NCBI GenBank assembly: GCA_964407665.1
Contig: CAYOWK010000005.1
Location: forward strand, 1-64,000
From: CAYOWK01 sp964407665
GTDB lineage: Bacteria > Pseudomonadota > Alphaproteobacteria > Caulobacterales > Hyphomonadaceae
Length of the DNA: 64,000 bases
Direction of reading: 5' to 3'
Positions 16,600 through 27,300 of this stretch are shown piece by piece. The translations under genes and the position numbers were made by a program. Under the pieces are notes generated by a model that did no database searches, was not told the origin of the DNA, and worked only from the letters and a program-made list of their open reading frames with translations. The first letter of the stretch is position 1. Each line of letters starts with the position of its first letter.

Positions 16600-17301
16600 T
16601 CAGGCGGGAAAGACCTGGCCGACCTCTTCGTGCGGCAGGTCGATAAAACTGAGGGGACCGCCCTTGCCGGCGCCCGTGTCCATGAAGATCGCCCGGCCGC
16701 CCTTATGGCCCTTGTGGATTAGCGGCTGGTTTCCGCCCCGCCTGTCGTGGCCCACGATGGCGGTCCGTCCCGCCGGTATCTCGTCAACCCAGCCGTAACG
16801 CCGGATCGGCTTTCCGTCCGGGGTGGTGTCGCCATTCACTTCGCCATAGAGGGCCATGTGGTCGTGGCGGACCGCATTGTCATTGGCGACGCCCCTGTCG
16901 CTGAAGTGGCGGGCGTCGACTGCACCGTGGGCAAAAACGTAGGCGTCCTGTGCGAGCACGAACGGCGCTTGCTCGAAAATTTCGATGAACGCGGAGATGA
17001 GCGCAGCGCAATCGTGTGCGCTGCGCAACGCGACCATCGTACGCGTAAACTGCGGTCCCATCTTAACTGGCCGCCCCATCAGGGCGCGATACAGCTTGTC
17101 GTCATGGTTGGAGCGAACCAGCTGGGCCTGACCATCACGGATCAGGCCGATCGCCAGACGCAGCACGCCCGGACTGTCCGGGCCGCGATCGATCAGGTCG
17201 CCCAGCAGCACGATGGGGCCAGCGCCAGCGACGGCGCGGCGGAACAGGTCCGCCTCGCCGTGAATGTCGCCGATTGCCCGCAGGGGTGCAGAATCAGTCA
17301 T
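16600..17301 (-). CDS. Metallophosphoesterase, PrpE/PNKP-phosphatase-like
   Basis: 233 residues with the calcineurin-type motif series: GDIHGEAD (12-19), LGDLIDRGPDS (32-42), SNHDD (about 64), FAHGAV (about 122) and VGHD (about 182). These supply the Asp/His ligands of a two-metal site that hydrolyses phosphomono- or diesters. The GNHD motif appears here as SNHD, a Gly-to-Ser change beside the catalytic Asn/His. After it, KLYRALMGRPV resembles PrpE and the phosphatase part of bacterial RNA-repair enzymes. Substrate unknown: phosphoprotein, dinucleoside polyphosphate or RNA end are all possible. No signal peptide. Confidence 0.8.
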   Translation of the reverse strand: MTDSAPLRAIGDIHGEADLFRRAVAGAGPIVLLGDLIDRGPDSPGVLRLAIGLIRDGQAQLVRSNHDDKLYRALMGRPVKMGPQFTRTMVALRSAHDCAALISAFIEIFEQAPFVLAQDAYVFAHGAVDARHFSDRGVANDNAVRHDHMALYGEVNGDTTPDGKPIRRYGWVDEIPAGRTAIVGHDRRGGNQPLIHKGHKGGRAIFMDTGAGKGGPLSFIDLPHEEVGQVFPA

Positions 17302-17358
17302 GGCGCCAATGTTGGGGACGCAGCCACTCCCGGCAACCCGCGCGCCTCGATTTGACAG

Positions 17359-18588
17359 CTATCGCGACAGAGACGCCACGATCTCGATGTGTGGCGACCA
17401 GAGGAACTGGTCGACGGGGGTGACCCGCTTGATCCGGAAGCCGCCTGCCACCAGACGCGCCACGTCGCGGGCGAAGGTTGCGGCGCTGCAAGAGACCATG
17501 GCCACGCGGCGGACTTTCGAGGCGGCGAGCTGGGCGCATTGAGCCTCGGCGCCCGCGCGCGGCGGATCCAGCACGACGCCATCGAACGCATTGAGTTCCG
17601 GCGTGGTCAGCGGACGCCGGAAAAGGTCTCGCTTCTCGACGGTGACAGGCTTCAGGCCTCCGCCCTGTGTCGCCTTGCGCAGGGCGTCCAGCGCCGGTTC
17701 GTTCGATTCAACCGCGTGCACCGTGGCGTTTTCGGCCAGCGGCAGGGTGAACGTACCGGACCCGGAAAACAGGTCAGCGATGCGGCGGGAATTTCCGATT
17801 GCGTCCCGGACCAGATCGACCATCGCTGTTTCCGCGCTTTCCACGGCCTGAAGGAAGCCGCCGGGCGGCGGCGTCATCCACCCGCGGCCTGCACGGATCG
17901 AGGGGGTGCGATGCTGGAGAACGATCTCTCCGTTGACCGAAATGCGTGCGAAACCTGCGGCGGCGCTGCTGGCGGCGAGCGACACCCGCTGGTCCGCTGA
18001 CAGGTCCCGGGGTGCGTTGGTGACGGCGGCGTCCAGGCCCCCTGCAGTCAGCGTGACCGATATGTCGAGATGGCCCTTGGCCGGCGCGAGACTGGCTGCG
18101 AGGTCGCCCAGAAGCGGGATGGCGGCGCGAAGGGCCGGGGCCAGGATCGCGCAGTCGGGAATGTCGGTCACGCTGTTGCTGCGGCGCTCGTTGAAACCAA
18201 CGACCACGCCGGCGGCGGTACGGGCCACCGCAAAGACAGCGCGCCGCCGGGACTGGGGTGCGCAGGCGACGACCGGATCGACTGCGGCTTTCACGCCATT
18301 GGCGGCCAGCGCATCGACAACCAGCGCTCGCTTGAAGGCGAGGTAGTCCGGGTCCGGCAGGTGCTGCAGCGAGCAGCCCCCGCAGACGCCGAACCGCGAG
18401 CACCTCGGCGGCTGGCGATCCGGGGAGGGGGAGATGATCCGAACGTCGAGCGCCTGTCCGCCGGAGACGGTCGCTTCGACGATCTCGCCGGGAAGGGTGA
18501 GCGGGACGAAGACGGCGCGGCCTTCGACGTGTGCGACGCCATCCCCCTGCGCGCCGAGGCTGGTGATTTCAAGACGGGTTATTGTCAT
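17359..18588 (-). CDS. rlmD: 23S rRNA (uracil-5) methyltransferase, RlmD/RumA type
   Basis: 409 residues. An N-terminal TRAM-like domain (1-45) leads into a [4Fe-4S] motif with Cys63, Cys69 and Cys72 and a fourth Cys in DIPDCAIL. The C-terminal Rossmann domain has RIADLFSGSGTFTLPLA (SAM binding), VVLDPPRAGAE, and AMVSCSAATFARD, whose Cys attacks uracil C6. Family members methylate U1939 or U747 of 23S rRNA or U54 of tRNA using SAM; RlmD is my best guess among them because of the cluster cysteines. ATG 18588 is chosen for fit to the TRAM start and GAAGG upstream; a longer frame upstream has no family character. Divergent from modB. Confidence 0.85.
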   Translation of the reverse strand: MTITRLEITSLGAQGDGVAHVEGRAVFVPLTLPGEIVEATVSGGQALDVRIISPSPDRQPPRCSRFGVCGGCSLQHLPDPDYLAFKRALVVDALAANGVKAAVDPVVACAPQSRRRAVFAVARTAAGVVVGFNERRSNSVTDIPDCAILAPALRAAIPLLGDLAASLAPAKGHLDISVTLTAGGLDAAVTNAPRDLSADQRVSLAASSAAAGFARISVNGEIVLQHRTPSIRAGRGWMTPPPGGFLQAVESAETAMVDLVRDAIGNSRRIADLFSGSGTFTLPLAENATVHAVESNEPALDALRKATQGGGLKPVTVEKRDLFRRPLTTPELNAFDGVVLDPPRAGAEAQCAQLAASKVRRVAMVSCSAATFARDVARLVAGGFRIKRVTPVDQFLWSPHIEIVASLSR

Positions 18589-18700
18589 GCCGCCTTCAAT
18601 CAGGTTTGGGCCTCCACGGCCAGCGGCGTGATCGATGCCGCTATACGCCACCAAAGAGAACGCCCTTGAGCGACGGCCTCCGGTAGGCGAGAATACGGGC

Positions 18701-19387
18701 ATGCCAGGTTCGCCAGAACTCCAGATTCTATGGCTCAGCATCGAGGTTTCGATCTGGGCCGTCCTTTTCACGGCGCCCGTCGCGGTTGCGACGGCGTGGG
18801 CGCTGTCGCGCCCGGCTTTCCCGGGCAAGTTCCTGCTGGACGCCGTCGCTCACCTGCCCATCGCCTTGCCGCCCGTCCTGGTCGGGTTTCTGCTGCTGCT
18901 GACTCTAGGGCGCCGCAGCCTGATCGGCGGCTGGCTGGAGGACGCATTCGGCATCCGGCTGGCTTTCACGACTGCGGGAGCAGCGGTTGCTGTCGGGGTG
19001 ATGACGTTTCCCCTGATCGTGCGGGCGGTGCGCGTGTCTTTCGAGGCGGCTGACCGCGGGCTGGTCGAGGCCGCCGCCATGCTGGGCGCGGGGCCGGTGG
19101 ACCGGTTCGTGTCGGTAACCCTGCCGCTTGCCGCGCCGGGCATCCTCGCGGGCGCAGTGACGGCCTTTGTGGCGGGCATGGGAGAGTTCGGCGCCGTCAT
19201 CACATTTGCGGCGAGTATCCCGGGTGAAACCCAGACCTTGCCGCTGGCGATGTATGCGGCGCTGCAGTCGCCCGGCGGCGAGGCGGTCGCCCTGCGTCTG
19301 GGGGCAATCTCCATTGTGATTGCAGCTGCGGGTCTCCTCGCTGCCGACCTGCTGAACCGCTGGATGCGTCGGAGGCTCGACGGGTGA
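18701..19387 (+). CDS. modB: Molybdate ABC transporter permease ModB
   Basis: 228-residue inner membrane protein with about five helices and the EAA loop that docks with the ATPase: VEAAAMLGAGPVDRFVSVTL, followed by PLAAPGILAGAVTAF. Length and sequence fit ModB (CysTWA superfamily). It forms the channel of the molybdate (or tungstate) importer with ModC and ModA. Its stop codon overlaps the GTG start of modC (GTGA), so the two are translationally coupled. ATG 18701 is taken because the conserved region starts at LWLSIEVS; an ATG at 18635 would add 22 residues reaching towards the divergent methyltransferase gene. Confidence 0.92.
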   Translation: MPGSPELQILWLSIEVSIWAVLFTAPVAVATAWALSRPAFPGKFLLDAVAHLPIALPPVLVGFLLLLTLGRRSLIGGWLEDAFGIRLAFTTAGAAVAVGVMTFPLIVRAVRVSFEAADRGLVEAAAMLGAGPVDRFVSVTLPLAAPGILAGAVTAFVAGMGEFGAVITFAASIPGETQTLPLAMYAALQSPGGEAVALRLGAISIVIAAAGLLAADLLNRWMRRRLDG

Positions 19388-20397
19388 GTCTCGACGTAGA
19401 CGGTCTCGAGGTGGACGCGGGCGGATTTCGCCTGTCAGCCGGCTTCTGCCTGCCGCTGGCCGGGATCACCGTGGTGTTCGGGCCCTCGGGCGCGGGTAAG
19501 TCGATCTTGCTCAAGACTCTGGCCGGGCTGACGCGGCCGGCGGCAGGGAGGATCGTGCTGGGCGGGCAGGTGCTGGATGACGTTGCTGGGCGGGTTCATG
19601 TGCCGCCGCACAGGCGTGGTCTCGGGCTCCTGTTCCAGGACTCGCGGCTGTTTCCCAACCTGAACGTGCAGGGCAATCTGGAGTATCCGGTCCGCAGGGC
19701 GCCGCTCGCGAGCGGCGATGGCCGTGCGCGGGTTGCGCTGGCGGAAGTGGCGCGCCTGCTCGAAATCCAGGACCTGCTGCCGCGCCGCGTGGGGCAGTTG
19801 TCCGGGGGCGAACGCAGCCGTGTAGCGCTGGCGCGGGCGATCCTCGGAGCGCCGCGCCTGCTGATGCTGGACGAGCCCTTCGCGGCGCTGGACGGCCGCC
19901 GCCGGCGTGTCTTTCTCGCTTTGCTGGTGCGGCTGAGCCGGGAGCTGTCGCTTCCGATGATCGTGGTGACCCATCTCGTCGAGGACGCCATCGAACTGGC
20001 CGATACGATTATCGCAGTTCGGGCGGGCGAGACGATCGATCATGGGCCAGCTGACCGGGTGGCGTCGGGGGACGCCTTTCTGTCCTTGCTGGACCAGCGC
20101 GACTATGGCGCACGGATCGCCGCGCAGGTGGTCTCTGCGCCGGGGGACGCCCGGGGCGTCTGGGTGCGCGCGGACAGCGTGCTGCTGGCGACGCGCCGGC
20201 CGGAAGGGCTGTCAGCCCGCAACGTCTGGGGCGGGCATGTCGCCAAACTGACGCGCGAGGCGGATGGCTCGATCCTGGCGGTGGTCGAGAGCGCAGTCGG
20301 CCGTATTCTGGCCCGGGTGACGCCGGAGGCGATGGACGACCTGGGCCTGGTCGCGGGCCGCGAGGTCTGGGCCGTCGTCAAGACACACTCTTTATAG
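19384..20397 (+). CDS. modC: Molybdate ABC transporter ATP-binding protein ModC
   Basis: 337 residues. Walker A GPSGAGKS (about 38-45), Q-loop in LLFQDSRLF, signature LSGGERSRVALARA, Walker B LLMLDEPFAALD and switch His in VVTHLVEDA. The C-terminal about 70 residues (from WVRADSVLLATR) form a TOBE/MOP-like molybdate-binding domain that can slow transport when the oxyanion is plentiful. Starts with GTG overlapping the modB stop. It powers uptake of molybdate for molybdopterin enzymes. Only 10 bases separate it from modA, so all three genes form one operon. Confidence 0.95.
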   Translation: MSLDVDGLEVDAGGFRLSAGFCLPLAGITVVFGPSGAGKSILLKTLAGLTRPAAGRIVLGGQVLDDVAGRVHVPPHRRGLGLLFQDSRLFPNLNVQGNLEYPVRRAPLASGDGRARVALAEVARLLEIQDLLPRRVGQLSGGERSRVALARAILGAPRLLMLDEPFAALDGRRRRVFLALLVRLSRELSLPMIVVTHLVEDAIELADTIIAVRAGETIDHGPADRVASGDAFLSLLDQRDYGARIAAQVVSAPGDARGVWVRADSVLLATRRPEGLSARNVWGGHVAKLTREADGSILAVVESAVGRILARVTPEAMDDLGLVAGREVWAVVKTHSL

Positions 20398-20407
20398 GAC
20401 GCGCCGA

Positions 20408-21226
20408 ATGAACCTCGCTCGCCGATCCCTGCTGGCCGTGTTTGCCTGTATTCTGGCCGTGTCGTGCGGAAGGACGGAGCGGGCTGTTGAACCCCAGGCG
20501 CCCGCTCCGGAGGTCGAGCGTTCTGTTCGCGTGTTTGCCGCCGCCAGCCTCTCTGACGTGATGGAGGCGCTGTCTCTGGCCTGGATGTCGCGCGGCGGGG
20601 CCGGGCCGGTGGTGAATCTGGCCGGCAGTTCGACGCTGGCGCGGCAGATCGAGGACGGCGCGGAAGCCGATGTCTTCATCTCGGCCGATGAAGCGTGGAT
20701 GGACTATCTGGCTGAACGCAAACTCATCGATCCGGCGAGCCGGGCCGACCTTCTGGGCAACACGCTGGTGCTGGTGACGCCGGCTGGGCGGCCGTTCGAT
20801 ATCAAGCTCGAAAAGGGGGCCGACCTGGCGGCTGCGCTGGGCGAGGGGCGGCTTGCGCTCGCCAACCCCGAGAGCGTGCCCGCCGGGCGGTATGCGCGCG
20901 AGGCGCTGGTGGCGCTGGGGATGTGGGAGGCGGTCGAGGGCAAGGTGGCGGCGGCGCAGGATGTCCGGGCGGCGTTGCGGTTTGTGACCTCGGGGGAGGC
21001 GGAGGCGGGCGTCGTCTATGCGACGGACGCGAAAGCCGCCGGAGACAGTGTGCACGTTGCGGCCGCTTTTCCTGCCGAGCTGCACGCCGCCATCGTTTAT
21101 CCGGCAGCGCTCACGCCAGCAGGCGCCAGCGCCCCGGAAGCGCGCGCGTTCCTCGATTTCCTGTCGGGAGCCGAGGCGCGCGCCATCTTCGAGGCGCATG
21201 GGTTCACGGTGCTGCCGGCCCGCTGA
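20408..21226 (+). CDS. modA: Molybdate-binding lipoprotein ModA
   Basis: 272-residue periplasmic-binding protein. The N-terminus is a lipoprotein signal (RRSLLAVFACILAVSC, acylated Cys20), so the protein is anchored to the inner membrane instead of being free in the periplasm. The mature part opens with VFAAASLSDVMEALS and holds LAGSSTLARQIEDGAEADVF, ANPESVPAGRYAREAL and SGEAEAGVVYATDA, all ModA family motifs for oxyanion binding. It lies last in the operon, after modB and modC, whereas modABC is the common order. Specificity between molybdate and tungstate cannot be told from sequence alone. Confidence 0.93.
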   Translation: MNLARRSLLAVFACILAVSCGRTERAVEPQAPAPEVERSVRVFAAASLSDVMEALSLAWMSRGGAGPVVNLAGSSTLARQIEDGAEADVFISADEAWMDYLAERKLIDPASRADLLGNTLVLVTPAGRPFDIKLEKGADLAAALGEGRLALANPESVPAGRYAREALVALGMWEAVEGKVAAAQDVRAALRFVTSGEAEAGVVYATDAKAAGDSVHVAAAFPAELHAAIVYPAALTPAGASAPEARAFLDFLSGAEARAIFEAHGFTVLPAR

Positions 21227-21562
21227 CCGAGGCGGTCCCAGCGGGGTAGGGCGCCGGCGCGGCGGTACATCCGTTCAATTTCGATACATATGCCGTCAGC
21301 GCCTTTCTGGTTTCCCTCGGGGCCTCGGGCAAACCGGCGTGTGACGCCACTCGCGCCGGGAGAGAATCGCGGTTGTGACAGTATGCCTGACCGTGAAAGG
21401 TTAAACGTAGTTCACGGGGGGAAGTCTTCTCATGAACGTGCAGGTGTGGGCGCGAGCTGATTTCTGGCGGGTTGGACTTCCGGTTCTGGCCTCGCTAGCC
21501 GGATCACCGGGGTCCTATCCCAGCCAGTCAGGCCGTGAGGTTAGAGTGGGTGGGCGAATACC
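21227..21562. other. Long leader region before the giant RTX gene, nothing recognised
   Basis: 336 bases between modA and the six-Hcp RTX gene. No protein-like frame of useful length is seen; a short frame from ATG 21432 is too short to support. No clear intrinsic terminator follows modA. The stretch presumably holds the promoter of the giant gene, whose own ATG has only a weak upstream GGGTGGGCG. Confidence 0.45.
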
Positions 21563-24370
21563 ATGGCGATTTTTCTTCTGATCGACGGCTTCAACGGCGG
21601 TTCGACCGATCCCGATCACCTCGGCTGGTTCGAGCTCAGCAGCCTCCAGACCGGCGCAGGCGTTGGCGTCTCGGCTGGCGTCGCCTCTGATCCAACGTTC
21701 AGCGAGGTCACCGTTACCCTCGACGGGGTCACGCCTGGCCTTCTGGCCCAGATCGCAGCCCAGGCGGGCGTGGATGCGGTCCGGATCCAGCAGGTCAATG
21801 ATGTGACAGGCGAGGTCGTCTGCGACCTTCTCCTCGGCGACGTGTTCGTGACCGGCGACTCTGTCGGCGGCGCCAGCGGCGGCGCACCCACCAGCTCCCT
21901 GTCGTTCAATTACCGCCTGTTCGGTCTCACCACGCCGTCGGGCAGCTTCGGTTATGACACTGCGAGCGACACCGTCATAAACCCCGCTACAATCGCACAG
22001 CCTGTCGTTGGCGGGCCGGACGGGCTCGAATCCAGCGGCGTCACCAACTATTACCTTCTGATCGGCTCCCCGTCTTCCCAGGGCGGTGACGCCAAGGCCT
22101 GGTTCGAGATCAATACCCTGCAGCTTGGGGCGGCCGCGTCGGTCACGGGCGGGGTCGCCAGCGAGGGATCCTTCTCGGAAGTTGTGGTCTCGCTGGACGG
22201 CGTCGCGCCGGACCTGTTCACCCAGCTCGCCAATGGCACGGACATCGGCTCCGTCCAGATTCAGGGTGTGAACGCCGCGGGAGCCGTGGTCTATGACCTT
22301 CGCCTGGGCGATGTTCTGGTGTCGGGCAACAACGTCAGAGCGGGCGACGGCGGCGCGCCATCCACGAGCCTGTCGTTCAACTACGGCCAGATCGGGCTGA
22401 TCACCCCGACCAGCAGCTTCGGCTACGACACCCGGGCGGACGTTGTCATTGATCCGGCCACCCTGGCGTCCTTTACGGCGGTTGGCCCGGATTCCATCGA
22501 AACTGCAGGCGTCACGCAGTACTATATGCTGATTGACGGCGCGAATGGCGGAGCCTCCAACGGCAAGGCCTTCGGCTGGTACGAGATAGCCAATCTTCAG
22601 TTTGGCGTCGGCGCTGGCGTCTCGAACACCGGCGTCGCCAGCGAGCCGTCGTTTGGGGACGTCCAGTTTACGCTGGACGGCGTCTCGCCGTTCCTGCTGG
22701 GCGAACTTGCAGCCGGATCCGAGATCGGACCGGTCCGTATCCAGGGGGTCAATTCGTCGGGCACGGTCATCTACGACCTGCGGCTCGGCGATGTGATCCT
22801 GTCGGATAACTCGATCAGCGCGGGAGACGGCGGCGCGCCTACGACGAGCCTCTCGCTCAACTACGCGCAGATTGGCCTTGTCACGCCGGGGCTCAGCTTC
22901 GGCTACGACATCGTCACCGACGCAACCATTGATCCCGACACCATTCCGGTCCCGACCTCGGCCGGCGCTGTCGATCTCGAAGGCGGCGGCGTCACCCAGT
23001 ACTACATGCTGATCGACGGCGAGAACGGCGGGGTTACTAACGGCTCCAAGGGCTGGTTCGAGATCAATTCCCTCACTCTCGGCGCCGGCGTCGGCGTAAC
23101 GAACGGCGTCGCTGGCGACCCGTCCTTCGATGAAGTTGCCGTCAGTCTGGCTGGAGTCTCCCCGGACCTGTTCGCGGAGCTTGCGAGCGGGACGAGCGTG
23201 GGGTCTGTCCGTATCCAGGGCGTGAATTCATCCGGCGCGGTGATCTACGATCTCCGGCTTGGCGGTGTGTTCCTGTCGGGAAATTCCTTCAGCGCGGGCG
23301 GAAGCACCCCATCGTCCAGCCTGTCGCTTGCCTATAGCCAGATCGGACTGGTCACGCCCGCCAGCAGCTTTGGCTATGACGTAGGGGCCGGTGCGGCGGT
23401 GGATCCATTGACGATCGCCACACCAGTGGCTGGCGGCGCCGACACGCTCGAAGACGGCGCCGTGACCCAGTACTATCTGTTGATTGACGGCGAAAATGGC
23501 GGGGCGATCAACGGATCCAAGGGCTGGTTCGAAATCTCGTCCGTGCAGCTGGGAGCCGGCGTCGGTGTTGACGTTCAAAACGGTGTCACGAGCCCGCCAA
23601 CGTTCACTGACCTGGTCGTTACGCTGACCGGCGTTTCGCCCGACCTGCTGGGAGAGCTTGCGACCGGGTCGGGTTATGACTCCGTTCGCCTGCAGGGCGT
23701 CAACGCCACAGGCACGGTCGTTTATGATCTCCGGCTGGGTGACGTCGTGCTGACGGGGAATTCGATTTCCGCCGGCGACAATACGCCATCCTCCAGCCTT
23801 TCGTTCAACTACCGGCAGATTGGTCTTGTCGCTGCGAACAGCAGTTTTGGCTACGACCTCGCCACCAACGCGGTAATCAGTCCGACATCCATCCCGACGC
23901 CGACTATCTCGCCCGTGGACAGCCTGGAATCCGCCAGCACCGTTCAGTACTATCTCCTGGTGGAAGGCGTTGACGGCGACTCTCCGGACCTGGGCCGAGG
24001 CGCATGGTTCGAGCTCAGTTCGCTTCAACTCGGCGCGGGGCAGGCGGCGACCAACGGCGTGCCCGGTACGCCGTCCTTCTCTGAGCTGAGCGTCACCCTC
24101 GACGGGATCTCCCCGCAGCTGTTTGCGCAACTTGCCAGCGGATCGGCGCTCGGCGTCGTCCGCGTCGAGGGCGTCAACGCCTCGGGAGCGGTCGTCTATG
24201 ATCTTCGCCTCGGCGACGTCTTCGTCACCGGCAACAGTGTCAGCACTGGCGGCGGGACACCTGCCACCTCCCTGTCGTTCAACTACGGCCAGATCGGTCT
24301 GGTCACTGCCACCAGCAGCTTCGGCTACGATATCGCGACCGACACGGCAATCAATCCGGACGCCATCTTC
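21563..24370 (+). repeat. Six tandem Hcp-like coding repeats
   Basis: Units begin at about 21563, 22049, 22520, 23000, 23471 and 23948, a period of 471-486 bases. They are divergent in DNA sequence but align over their whole length in protein, including the GVSPDL and YDLRLGDV motifs and the closing SSFGYD. Unit 2 is the least typical at its start (LLIGSPSSQGG). The linker after each unit is about 25-30 residues and variable. Confidence 0.8.
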
Positions 24371-27300
24371 GATCCCCCGTCCAATCTCGCCCCCGTCGTG
24401 ACTGAGCTGGTTGCTGGCGTCGGCGAAGACGGACCCTCTTTCAGTCAGAACCTGCTGGCCGGAGCCAGCGATCCCAATGCGGGCACGACACTGGCCGTGC
24501 AGGGTGTGGACGCGACCGTCACGACCTCAGGCGGCAGGGTTCTCACCCTGGGAGTGGACTACACTGTTGCGGGTTCAACCTTGCAGCTCACGGCGGCCGG
24601 GTTCGCACGTTTCAACAGTCTTGCAGCCGGTCAGACCGATCAGGCGGTGGTGGATTTTGCTGTCTCGGACGGCGCCCTGGCCACGCCCAACACGCTGACC
24701 CTGACGGTGACGGGCGCAAACGATGCCGCATCGATCAACGGAACGTCGACGGGGACGGCGGCTGAAGATGGCGCACTGATAGCAGCGGGTTCGCTCAGCG
24801 TGATAGACGCCGATGCCGGCCAGACTGCGTTCGCAACGCCGGGCTCGCTGGCTGGAACCTACGGCGCCTTCACCTTCAACGCGGCCACTGGTGTCTGGGG
24901 TTATACCCTGAACAACAGCTCCCCCGCGGTGCAAGGACTGACGGCCGGCCAAACGGTCCACGACCTCCTGACGGTGACGTCGCTCGACGGAACGGCCACG
25001 CAGATCATCGACATTACGATCAACGGCGCCAACGACACGGCGTCGATCACCGGAACATCCACCGGCGCGGTTGCGGAAGATGGCGTCCTGACCGCCTCGG
25101 GCGCGCTCAGCGTTTCGGACGCCGACGCGGGCCAGAGCGGGTTTGCAACGCCGGCCTCGCTTTCGGGAACCTACGGCTCCTTCACGTTCAATGCGGTCAC
25201 CGGCGCCTGGAGTTACGCGCTGAATAACGGCTCCCCTGCGGTGCAGGGACTGACGGCCGGCCAGACGGTGCACGACATCCTGACCGTCACGTCGCTCGAC
25301 GGAACGGACACGCAAGCGATCGATGTGACGATCAACGGCGCCAATGATACCGCAACGATCAGCGGGGGTTCGACAGGAGCGGCCGCTGAAGATGGCGGCC
25401 TGACCGCTTCGGGTTCGCTCAGCGTCTCGGATGCTGACGCTGGCCAGAGCGGGTTCGCAGCTCCAGCCTCGCTTTCAGGAACCTACGGCGCCTTCACCTT
25501 CAACGCGGCCACCGGTGTGTGGGGTTATACCCTGAACAACAGCTCGGCTTCAGTGCAGGGGCTGACGGCTGGCCAGACGGTCCACGACCTTCTGACGGTT
25601 ACGTCGCTCGACGGAACAGCCACGCGGATCATCGACATAACGATCAATGGCGCCAACGACACGGCGTCGATCACCGGAACATCCACCGGTACGGTCACGG
25701 AAGATGGCGTCCTGACCGCCTCGGGCGCGCTCAGTGTCTCGGACGCCGACGCCGGCCAGAGCGGATTTGCAACCCCGGCCTCGCTTTCGGGAACCTACGG
25801 CTCCTTCACGTTCAATGCGGTCAGCGGCGCATGGAGCTATGCACTCAGCAACGGCTCCCCTGCGGTGCAGGGGCTGACGGCTGGCCAGACGGTGCATGAC
25901 ATCCTGACCGTCACGTCGCTCGACGGAACGGATGCGCAAGCGATCGACGTCACGATCAACGGCGCCAATGATACCGCGACAATCAGTGGTACGGCTGCAG
26001 GGGCGGTCGCGGAGGACGGCGCTCTGATCGCCTCCGGCCAGCTCAGTGTTGTGGGCGCCGACGCCGGCCAGAACGCGTTCGGAACGCCCGCTTCGCTGTC
26101 GGGCCTCTACGGCGCCTTCACGTTCAACGCCGCAACCGGAGCCTGGGGGTATGCGCTGAACAACGCGTCTGGAGCGGTGCAAGGCCTTGCCGCCGGCCAG
26201 ACGGTACACGACCTCCTGACGGTCACGTCGCTTGACGGCAGCGCCTCACGGACGATCGACGTCACGATCAACGGCGCGAATGACGCCGCCTCGATCAGCG
26301 GAACGTCGACCGGAGCCGTTGCAGAAGACGGCGTCCTGATTGCCTCTGGCGCGCTCGGTGTCGCGGATGCTGATGCCGGTCAGGGCGTGTTTGCAACCCC
26401 TGCGTCGCTTTCGGGAACCTACGGTTCCTTCACGTTCAATGCAGCGAGCGGTGTCTGGGGATACACGTTGAATAACGGGGTATCGGCGATCCAGGCGCTG
26501 AACGCAGGTCAGACGGTGCACGACCTTCTGACGGTGACGTCGCTCGACGGAACGGCAACGCGGGTTATCGACGTAACGATCAACGGCGCCAACGATGCCG
26601 CAACGATCAGCGGAACAGCTACCGGTTCCGTCACTGAAGATGGCGTCTTGACCGCTTCTGGCGCGCTCGGCGTCGCCGATCCTGATGCGGGCCAGGCCCA
26701 GTTCGCGGCTCCGGCCTCGCTCGCAGGCCAGTACGGGACGTTCACCTTCAATGCCGCAAGCGGCGTGTGGGGCTATGCGCTCAACAACGCAGCTGCTGCG
26801 GTGCAAGCCCTCAGTGCAGGTCAGACCGTGCACGATCTGCTGACGGTGACATCGCTGGATGGCACGGCGACCCGGACAATCGATGTCGCGATCAACGGCG
26901 CAAACGAGGTTGTATCTGGCGTGACGGTGAACGGCACATCGCGCGGCGACTGGATCACGCCGACGCGTACCGTGGCGGGACAGCCAAAGCCCGGCGCCGG
27001 CGATGACACGCTGAACGGTTTTGCGGGCGACGACGTGCTCGATGGCGGGACCGGCAATGACCGCATGAACGGCGGACGCGGCAACGACACCTACCATGTC
27101 GACTCCAGCGGCGACATTGTCACCGAGGCGTCCGGCGAGGGGACCGATCTCGTGATCGCGACGGCGACCTTCGTGTCGGCCGGCAACATCGAGCTGATCA
27201 ATCTGGTGGGCAGCGGCAACATCAACGCCACCGGCGACAGCCTCGGTAACGTGATCTCCGGCAATGACGGCGAAAACGTAATCCGCGGCCTTGGCGGCAA

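Noticed and set aside
21563..24370. Type VI secretion locus suggested by Hcp-like domains
   Set aside because: No other type VI component in the window, and the same protein has RTX repeats that point to type I secretion.
24718..26905. Regular repeats that could look like a CRISPR or satellite array
   Set aside because: The period of about 312 bases is in frame and encodes VCBS domains. No 20-40 base direct repeats with unique spacers were seen.
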